Positions 1 to 6,113 of a stretch of DNA of 21,658 bases are shown piece by piece. The first letter of the stretch is position 1. Each line of letters starts with the position of its first letter. This DNA is from a virus. The notes under the pieces were generated by a model. That model did not search any database. It was not told where the DNA came from and saw nothing but the letters and a program-made list of their open reading frames with translations. The translations under genes were made by a program, and so were the position numbers. The stretch covers positions 1 to 21,658 of the IMG/VR virus record IMGVR_UViG_3300038301_000064; one strand, written 5' to 3'.

Positions 1-2097
1 AGTTTCATTAAAAAGGAACAAGACGCAGCGTGCTTGCCAAGCAATTTCTTGGATCGTGTCTACAGCATCTCGTCTTTCAAGCAGAGCAAAGTTAGAGGGA
101 TAGTTCGCAATAGAACTAGTAACAGCGCTCAATGATGCTCCGTCCGAAGTAAAGTTTGTATAGTTTGTAACAAGGTAATTTATGATTTCCGCAGTGTTAG
201 GTCCTACCGTAGAGGTAAGAGAAACATAGATTTGCTCCTCCCACTGCTCATCTACATATTGTCCTAAGGGTTTCTTAAATCGGATCGTTGTTGCTGTCTG
301 CCCCGCAATGACTTCAGCCAGATCGAAATCGAAGTATCTTGAAGGAACTGGTTGAAGTTTCCTAACACCGTCTATAGTCCGATAGGCAAAGACACCTTGA
401 ATAATAGTTGACTCGATAAGATTTGCAATATACAGATCTTTGTAGTCTGTGTCGAGATAGACATCATCGCCAACATTGATTGTGTATGATGTTGAACGTA
501 TATTACTGATACCGGTGGCGTAGTCAGGGCCAATTGCTCTGAGTGCAGAAGTCCATTGGTTTCTAAAGATTACGCCAACTTCGGAGATAACCCCACCCAA
601 CCCGACTGGGTCATAGATATCGCGTTCGATACCTGGAATTAAAACTAAGGTTCCAGATTTCTTATACACGATAGGAGAGATAAAACAATGTGTGCCTTGT
701 TGGCTTTCAACGTAAACGACTCCTCTTCCAGCGAAATAACAATACATACCACGAACGTCGATGGTAGCATCAGCAAGCCAGAACTCATTTGTATTAGAAT
801 TCTCCCTCCCGCCTAGCGCAACACTTGTAGCCGTTGGGAGGCTCGGATCTGTAATTGTAAAAGTCTGACCTGCAAAGGAACCACCAAACTTCGCACCGTT
901 GATGATAACCTTGACCGGCACTCCCTGTGGGAAATCTTCACCACCTTCGATCTCTAAGGTTGACAAGTCAATCTGCGTAAGTGAAGATTCAAGTGTTTCT
1001 TTTTGCCCAGTGAAAATTGTTATGTTTGAGTTCGCAGTTGCAAGCTGTGGCTCAAGATTTAGTTTTTGTGTTTCTAAATCTGTAAGACCATTGTTATCTG
1101 CCCCAAAGTTGATTAGTTCAATCTCAGCTTGCAACGTAGCGACAACTGTTAGATCCGGCTGTGGCTTGTTAAGCTCAACAGCCAAAGCTGTTTCAGCAGT
1201 ATCTAGCGATGTTTGGAGTGTTAGGATCTGCACATTTAAGACGGCTATTTGAGCTGCGAATGAAACCTGGTTCCGTTCGTTAAGTCTGAGATTTTGACAT
1301 GCAGTTATGTATGCTAATAGATCGCCTTCGCGGCTAGGGCTAGTGAAGACTAGCCCACTTAGTGCAGTATTCAGTGCAATAGTCGCACCTGTCAGGTTCT
1401 CAATGACGACTTCATAATTAGCGTCAGAAAGTCCAGCATTTACATCCGCGAAACTTTTATCGATGTCTGCATCCGTCTGAGTCTGTGCCGCAGAGCAGAG
1501 ACTGTTAAGGTCTGCTTGGGTAATCAGAGAGTAGCGAGTTAAACTAGTTCCACGCACCCTCTCAGTGAGCTTTAGTGCCGGAACTTTTAGTGGACTACCG
1601 AAACAAAGTGGCCAGGCTTTACCAATCGCTGGATCTGCAATGAAATCAAACTCACCAGTTTCCGCTGAGAAGCCAATTTCTTTTGACTCAATACGCCCCA
1701 CTACTTCGAATGAAACTGTCCTCTTACTCTCATTCCAAATAATATCAGAAGCTAGCTCACCGGTGAAGAGTATTGACGCAGCCCCAAGATTATCATAAGT
1801 CTGACTTACCTTGCAAAGAGATTTCTGAACATCGTTAGTCTCCATAATCTTTCGGATGCTACCATCAGAATCATCTAAAGTTATTGAGATACTGCCAGCC
1901 CCACCGGTGGATGTTAACTTGACAGTGTCTTCTAGGCCGGACGCTGAGAGGATTTTACCTTTACCTAGTGCATGATCTTTGTCAGTGTAAGTTTTAACTG
2001 GACCTGTAAAGCCCCAAGTAATTTCAAGAACGAGCAACGGCTCTGTGCCTAGTGGCTTAATCAGCTCGCTTGAGATAGTTGCTAAGTCTTTACTCAT
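1..2097 (-). CDS. Large tail-tip/hub-like virion protein with a coiled-coil insertion (3' end outside window)
   Basis: I read the frame from ATG at 2097 to the left edge and found no stop: 699 codons, incomplete at the C-terminus. The N-terminal 190 residues are beta-rich (EITWGFTGPVKTYTDKD; FTGELASDIIWNESKRTVSFEVVGRIE) and include DPAIGKAWPLCFG, resembling the IGK-x-x-P-x-x-x-G motif of large tail-tip proteins. Residues about 200-380 are Gln/Asn/Leu/Glu-rich and look like an antiparallel coiled coil. Residues after 385 return to beta-rich sequence (PVKVIINGAKFGGSFAGQTFTITD), and the visible end has a NFALLERRDAVDTIQEIAWQARC segment. It probably forms the tail tip that binds the host. ATG overlaps the upstream stop (ATGA) with GGTGAG five bases before it. 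Confidence 0.7.
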   Translation of the reverse strand, partial: MSKDLATISSELIKPLGTEPLLVLEITWGFTGPVKTYTDKDHALGKGKILSASGLEDTVKLTSTGGAGSISITLDDSDGSIRKIMETNDVQKSLCKVSQTYDNLGAASILFTGELASDIIWNESKRTVSFEVVGRIESKEIGFSAETGEFDFIADPAIGKAWPLCFGSPLKVPALKLTERVRGTSLTRYSLITQADLNSLCSAAQTQTDADIDKSFADVNAGLSDANYEVVIENLTGATIALNTALSGLVFTSPSREGDLLAYITACQNLRLNERNQVSFAAQIAVLNVQILTLQTSLDTAETALAVELNKPQPDLTVVATLQAEIELINFGADNNGLTDLETQKLNLEPQLATANSNITIFTGQKETLESSLTQIDLSTLEIEGGEDFPQGVPVKVIINGAKFGGSFAGQTFTITDPSLPTATSVALGGRENSNTNEFWLADATIDVRGMYCYFAGRGVVYVESQQGTHCFISPIVYKKSGTLVLIPGIERDIYDPVGLGGVISEVGVIFRNQWTSALRAIGPDYATGISNIRSTSYTINVGDDVYLDTDYKDLYIANLIESTIIQGVFAYRTIDGVRKLQPVPSRYFDFDLAEVIAGQTATTIRFKKPLGQYVDEQWEEQIYVSLTSTVGPNTAEIINYLVTNYTNFTSDGASLSAVTSSIANYPSNFALLERRDAVDTIQEIAWQARCVLFLFNET

Positions 2098-2471
2098 ACT
2101 TTCTCACCTACAAAGTTCAATGTAATTGTCCCAGCTTCACGCCGAACAATACCATCACTCGATCTGCCATCTACTTGAAAAGGCACATCACCTTCTTGGA
2201 AGTTCCCTTTATATTTATCACCATCCCAATCGGTAAGGGTAATGTCAGCAGCGATGTTAGCTTTGAGAAATGCTTGAAGATCAAACATCCTACGACGGTC
2301 GACATTGCTAATGGTTAGGGTAAAGACGATTCGGTCACTAGATTGTTTGTGTGTATACCTTGTGCCATCCATTGCCCGCATCGAATTAACGGTAACGTCT
2401 CTTGACTCAGGTTCCCCAAGATCTGCTGAGGGTAGCTCGATGAAGCCTCCAGTCCCTGAAAGAGTAATCAT
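2094..2471 (-). CDS. Small tail-tip/baseplate domain protein, paralogous to the end of its neighbour
   Basis: This 125-residue protein is a single compact domain. It aligns with the C-terminal 110 residues of the preceding 623-residue protein: LGEPESRDVTVNSMRAMDGTRYTHK pairs with FGNSESLDVTRVLNRSRGGTLHSFK, LQAFLKANIAADITLTDWDGDKYKG pairs with ILAFVKDSLGQLVTYIDQDGRSWEG, and both end in a final strand with NF or FN. I recall this family beside hub genes in other siphoviruses, with no known biochemical activity. It overlaps both neighbours by ATGA, has only a weak ribosome site, and is probably translated by coupling. Confidence 0.65.
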   Translation of the reverse strand: MITLSGTGGFIELPSADLGEPESRDVTVNSMRAMDGTRYTHKQSSDRIVFTLTISNVDRRRMFDLQAFLKANIAADITLTDWDGDKYKGNFQEGDVPFQVDGRSSDGIVRREAGTITLNFVGEKV

Positions 2472-4339
2472 ACCAATGTTGCCGCCAAGTTGAATTCAGC
2501 GAGGTAATTGTCACAGTCTGATTGTTCTTTGATGGTAACATCTTCTGGGTTCTCGATGATACCTTCCCAGGATCGTCCATCTTGATCAATATAGGTGACG
2601 AGCTGTCCGAGGCTGTCTTTCACAAAAGCTAGAATCTCAAGACGCTTAGTCTCATTAACCACTGCGACGGTAAAATTGATGTTTGTCTCTTCCGGCCAGA
2701 TACTAGCTTTGAAGCTATGTAACGTGCCACCGCGCGAACGATTTAGGACACGTGTAACATCTAGACTTTCTGAGTTTCCAAATTCTGGGTTTTTCAGAAC
2801 AAGTGTTGCTGCGCCACTCGCTGCAAGACTAATGGTGCTTGGTGTTGGTAGGGGAATAGCGTCACAAAGCGTTGAGACTTTGGCATCTACCAACTGGCCA
2901 AAGAGGATGCTAGCTGCAAGGGAACGGTTTGCAACAATGTTCGGTGCTACTGTGTTATTAAAGATTACCGCATTAGAGGCTAGCTTATTCGTTGTGGCAG
3001 TAGCAGTATTGGTAAAAGCAACAAGTGTATTTGGATCACCTGCTTTAGCGATCTCAACACCGAAGAGCAGACTATTACCGACAGAGACTTCAATAGTTGT
3101 TCGGGCTGTATGCTCTAGTGGGATGCTGTTACCAATGGAAGGGTTGTAGACCATCTGCCGTGCGAGTGTGTTATCGAACAGCACACTGTGCTCAACAACC
3201 TCAACTTTAATATTGTTACGAGCACCGTCAAAGAACTGTAGGCTGTTCCCAAGGGATGCACTGCGGATAGATGTTCTCAATCCAACGATGTGGTCGAAGA
3301 GTATTTCGTTTGTTGGGAAGTCGCGTTTCTGGTTGTCGATAGTGCCACCGAAGGCTACTATATTTGCTGGGGCTGCGATAGGAAAGTTATCATCATTAGA
3401 CACTGCTGTGCCAAAGGAGGAGGCAACGGACACTTCAATAACTTTGACACCAGTAGGCGTGAAGGTAACAGAGTGTCCGACATTCTCAACTTTGATATTT
3501 GATGTAGGTGTGCTATCGAAAGCAACAGAGTTACCCAAGTTTGCAAAGATGGCAACATCGGCTCCAGTATTAGCGAACGCAACCGAGTTACCAATCGATG
3601 CTGGCTTAATATTGGACGTAGCAGTGTTTCCAAATGCTACAGAGTTAGATCCCGTGCCTACGGTTTGCTGGAGTCTGGCAGCGTAGTCCTTAGTTTCAAC
3701 ACCGCGTGGAGTATTGTCTAGACTTCCAAGACTGGACTTGATAGTTGTTGTAAATACACCAGAGATTTTGTAAAGCTTATTCGATGAATCACCAGACCAA
3801 AGTGTATCTACACCATTATAACCAATATCTCGTGTCGAGGAGTCAATGCCGCTGAGGCCGATACTGGTCTTGACTGTAGAAGAGAAACGACCGCTCTGAT
3901 AAAAAGCCTTGTCGCCGGTTCCACCCATCCAAAGGACATTGAACCTATCCCAAGAAACACCTTGTGGGCTGGAATCTGTTCCGGCAATGCTAAGACTAGT
4001 CTTGATAGTTGAAGTAAAGTTGCTGCTGTAGTGGTAGAGCTTATCAGAGCCACTATCAATAACGATAACATCTAGGTTCTCGTCAGGACAGGCGGTCTTA
4101 CCCGAAGAACTGGGCCAACCAAGGGACGAACGTATTGTCGAGGTGAAGAACCCTGACATCCTATAGAACTTAGAGTTTGTATTTCCAGTCCAGTAGGGGT
4201 CATCGCTATCGGCCGACATGCCTTGCGTGCTACCATCAATCGCAGTAGTTACAAAACTCGTCTTAATGGTGGACGTATAGTCACCACTGATGTGATAGAG
4301 CTTGTCATTAGTCGAGCCAGCAGCTAAGGAATCAGGCAT
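2468..4339 (-). CDS. Tail protein with propeller-like blades, 19-residue repeats and a tail-tip domain
   Basis: This 623-residue protein has three parts. Residues about 8-215 hold five units of 43-44 residues, each with a KLY-x-x-SG strand followed by TSTIK[TS]SL; the TSTI motifs begin at 22, 66, 109, 153 and 197. This looks like beta-propeller blades. Residues about 230-480 hold roughly fourteen units of about 19 residues with NS[VIL]xF at their core. Residues about 515-623 (NPEFGNSESLDVTRVLNRSRGGT to the end) form a compact domain that recurs in the next gene. It probably displays a repetitive beta structure from the tail tip and may contact the host surface; this is inferred. ATG lies eight bases inside the glycosyltransferase end, with GGAG seven bases upstream. 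Confidence 0.72.
   Translation of the reverse strand: MPDSLAAGSTNDKLYHISGDYTSTIKTSFVTTAIDGSTQGMSADSDDPYWTGNTNSKFYRMSGFFTSTIRSSLGWPSSSGKTACPDENLDVIVIDSGSDKLYHYSSNFTSTIKTSLSIAGTDSSPQGVSWDRFNVLWMGGTGDKAFYQSGRFSSTVKTSIGLSGIDSSTRDIGYNGVDTLWSGDSSNKLYKISGVFTTTIKSSLGSLDNTPRGVETKDYAARLQQTVGTGSNSVAFGNTATSNIKPASIGNSVAFANTGADVAIFANLGNSVAFDSTPTSNIKVENVGHSVTFTPTGVKVIEVSVASSFGTAVSNDDNFPIAAPANIVAFGGTIDNQKRDFPTNEILFDHIVGLRTSIRSASLGNSLQFFDGARNNIKVEVVEHSVLFDNTLARQMVYNPSIGNSIPLEHTARTTIEVSVGNSLLFGVEIAKAGDPNTLVAFTNTATATTNKLASNAVIFNNTVAPNIVANRSLAASILFGQLVDAKVSTLCDAIPLPTPSTISLAASGAATLVLKNPEFGNSESLDVTRVLNRSRGGTLHSFKASIWPEETNINFTVAVVNETKRLEILAFVKDSLGQLVTYIDQDGRSWEGIIENPEDVTIKEQSDCDNYLAEFNLAATLV
2900..3652 (-). repeat. 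About fourteen repeats of about 19 codons with an NS[VIL]xF core
   Basis: Core motifs begin near residues 232, 251, 270, 289, 308 (degenerate), 326, 344, 365, 384, 404, 422, 438, 456 and 476. Spacing is 19 in most cases and 15-21 in the rest. Many units continue NTA-x-x-NIK. A regular 19-residue period with one hydrophobic strand and one polar turn per unit suggests a stacked beta structure. Confidence 0.75.
3695..4312 (-). repeat. Five propeller-like repeats of 43-44 codons
   Basis: The motifs TSTIKTS, TSTIRSS, TSTIKTS, SSTVKTS and TTTIKSS recur at residue spacings of 44, 43, 44 and 44. Each is preceded by [KL]-[LF]-Y and an SG pair and followed by a loop that in most units contains D-[SG]-S or D-N-T and ends in a W-x-G strand. 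Unit 2 is the most divergent in its second half. Confidence 0.85.
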
Positions 4340-4979
4340 CCTTCATCTCCGCAAAAGCACTAATGATCTCAGTGAGTTCAATTTCTTTAAAATGTAGGCA
4401 TGGGTAGTCTAGGTGCGTCCAGATGCTAAAGCCTTGTTCTTTTGCTCTACGGCAAAAGCTAAAGTCCCCACCAGTTTCGACGATACCGTCTTCATTCCAT
4501 GTTCGCATAAAAGGAGCCTTCATAGCTTCAAGCACACGACGCGCAATGATCATACATCCCGATCCAGCAGCATCCACTTCATAGAGACCAACACCTTTGA
4601 ACTTCTCACTGGACGCGAGAGGTATATAACCATCTTCTTTAGCCACCATGACATTGAAGTAGAAAGGTGCCTTACTTTCGCCATCGTTATGCCAGACTGG
4701 AGTAGGCATTGCCATGACGTCTTTATCAAGAAAGATTAAGTCAATGATGTTCTTAGTAGGTGGGTTATCATCGTCCATAGTGATAAGGTAATCATAGTCA
4801 CCTGCTAGGAAATCCTTCTGAATAAGATGCAGGTTATGGACATATGGACGATGCGTCGTAATCATTGGTGTGATGTCGACACGAGGATCCCGCAGGAGCC
4901 GGAGGAGTGCAAAGACTACATGCTTATGCACCCATCCGGTTCCTGTTGGAACAGACAGTAAGACCTTCGGCTTGGTCAG
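4332..4979 (-). CDS. GT-A type glycosyltransferase, probably starting at CTG
   Basis: Read from the CTG at 4979-4977 this is a 215-residue protein. It opens with TKPKVLLSVPTGTGWVHKHV, the first strand and nucleotide-sugar loop of a GT2-like fold. Residues 69-71 are the DDD of ITMDDDNPP, the metal-binding motif. GGDFSFCRRAKEQGF (170-184) resembles the acceptor/catalytic acid region, and HLDYPCLHFK (189-198) may supply a metal-binding histidine. It should move a sugar from a nucleotide donor; targets could be virion proteins or host glycans. No ATG exists in frame near the 5' end. A later GTG (4931) would delete the first strand. CTG overlaps the upstream TGA (CTGA) and has GAGG seven bases before it. 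Confidence 0.8.
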   Translation of the reverse strand: MTKPKVLLSVPTGTGWVHKHVVFALLRLLRDPRVDITPMITTHRPYVHNLHLIQKDFLAGDYDYLITMDDDNPPTKNIIDLIFLDKDVMAMPTPVWHNDGESKAPFYFNVMVAKEDGYIPLASSEKFKGVGLYEVDAAGSGCMIIARRVLEAMKAPFMRTWNEDGIVETGGDFSFCRRAKEQGFSIWTHLDYPCLHFKEIELTEIISAFAEMKDA

Positions 4980-5542
4980 GGCTTCGCCTCTGTATCACGA
5001 ATCTTAACTACACGAGTCTTCTTATACCCAGCCCAAGTCTTTTTGATATTCTTACGAATACCTCGGTTCTCTTGGCAACTAGGGTCAAGACATTTACGTC
5101 GCTCCTCTAGCAACTCACGACTAGGTGGCACTGTCGGTGCTGTTCCGTGCTCCTCTAAAGCTATCCTGGCTTGGATAGCAATAAGGACATCAGCATCAAG
5201 AAACTCAGTGTCCTCATGCTCATGTGCACGTTGATCATAAAACTTCTCAAAGACTTCTTCCGAAACTATCTTGACAGTGTCAGGGAACATCTTTGCTGCT
5301 GCCTCTGCAAACTCTGCAGGAACACAAGTCATACCAAACTGGCAACACGGGTCAGGGTTGACAGTGTCCGACACATGGAAGCCGGACTTCTTATCGAAGT
5401 GCCAGCCTAGACCATGTGCGTCGAAGAAGTTTGACCAGTTCATTCCGTTACGTAAGTCAGACGGAATGTCGTTGAACCTTGGATAAAGATTGTTCCCTTC
5501 ATTATCGAGAAGAATCTTAATCTTGATGGGAACAAGGGTCAT
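4976..5542 (-). CDS. Conserved phage protein of unknown function with clustered cysteines
   Basis: This 188-residue protein has an N-terminal strand (PIKIKILLDNEGN), a middle with NGMNWSNFFDAHGLGWHFDK and a C-terminal basic helix (RGIRKNIKKTWAGYKKTR). Cysteines at 66, 67, 73, 151 and 156, with nearby histidines, could bind metal, but the spacing matches no classic zinc finger that I recognise. Position downstream of the tape measure suggests a tail role; no family is claimed. The ATG lies one base after the upstream TAG and lacks a good ribosome site, so reinitiation is likely. Its TGA overlaps the CTG start proposed for the glycosyltransferase. Confidence 0.6.
   Translation of the reverse strand: MTLVPIKIKILLDNEGNNLYPRFNDIPSDLRNGMNWSNFFDAHGLGWHFDKKSGFHVSDTVNPDPCCQFGMTCVPAEFAEAAAKMFPDTVKIVSEEVFEKFYDQRAHEHEDTEFLDADVLIAIQARIALEEHGTAPTVPPSRELLEERRKCLDPSCQENRGIRKNIKKTWAGYKKTRVVKIRDTEAKP
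4987..4990 (-). promoter_or_regulatory. Shine-Dalgarno supporting the CTG start of the glycosyltransferase
   Basis: GAGG on the minus strand is followed by seven bases (CGAAGCC) and then CTGA, where CTG is the proposed start and TGA is the stop of the upstream gene. The spacing is what a normal start would have, and the CTGA layout mirrors the ATGA overlaps elsewhere in this operon. Confidence 0.55.
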
Positions 5543-5543
5543 A

Positions 5544-6113
5544 CTAGGTCGCCGTTACGGTGTAGGTGATCTTGAGTTGATCGGTGTTGACAACTGGGAT
5601 CGTCGAAGCAAACGAAGCTGTTGCCCAAAGCGTTCCAGTGGTGCCGGACTTCGTGCTAATGCTGTTGAGGAATACACCGTTCAGTGTACCAGAGCCAGTG
5701 ATGTTGAACGTCGCTGGGGTCGAGTTTGAGATTGCTTGACCTGACGCCGCATCTTCAGCCCAGTCAACACGTGTAGCTTCGGAGTAGGTTGTGAACTCAT
5801 TCCAGCCAGCATGTGAAGCCATAGTATCTGCTGCTGCTAGAGCAGTGAATCCACTATTATCAATGATGCCGATGAACCAAGGGTTCACTGGGGTACCAGC
5901 ATTGAACTGAGTATTAAGGACATGATCCTTACCAACGTTGGTAACACCGTTGGGCATCTTGTAGATACCTTTGATGTTCCCATCCTTATCTAGATGCTCA
6001 ACAGTGAAAAAGCCTTTTGGCTTGAAATCACTACCGGGATCGGCACGCCCCTTTTGACGGACGACAGAGGCACTAACTTGTTGCCCCATCTCGAACTCAT
6101 TCTTACTACTCAT
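5544..6113 (-). CDS. Virion-associated structural protein, beta-rich
   Basis: This 189-residue protein immediately follows the tape measure gene (TAATG overlap). Visible blocks are an N-terminal strand FFTVEHLDKDGNIKGIYKMP, then PNGVTNVGKDHVLNTQF, NPWFIGIIDNSGFTALAAAD, TMASHAGWNEFTTYSEATR and a C-terminal segment with GTTGTLWATASF before LKITYTVTAT. I recall this arrangement from a family of phage proteins often annotated as virion structural or tail fibre-associated proteins; its biochemical role is not known to me. The beta-rich second half suggests a surface or Ig-like fold. It ends in TAG one base before the next ATG. Confidence 0.6.
   Translation of the reverse strand: MSSKNEFEMGQQVSASVVRQKGRADPGSDFKPKGFFTVEHLDKDGNIKGIYKMPNGVTNVGKDHVLNTQFNAGTPVNPWFIGIIDNSGFTALAAADTMASHAGWNEFTTYSEATRVDWAEDAASGQAISNSTPATFNITGSGTLNGVFLNSISTKSGTTGTLWATASFASTIPVVNTDQLKITYTVTAT

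Noticed and set aside
4332-4931. Glycosyltransferase starting at GTG 4931
   Set aside because: It would remove the first beta strand and sugar-nucleotide loop (KVLLSVPTGTGW). A purine-rich AGGA is about nine bases upstream, so it cannot be fully excluded, but the CTG start explains the coding sequence better.
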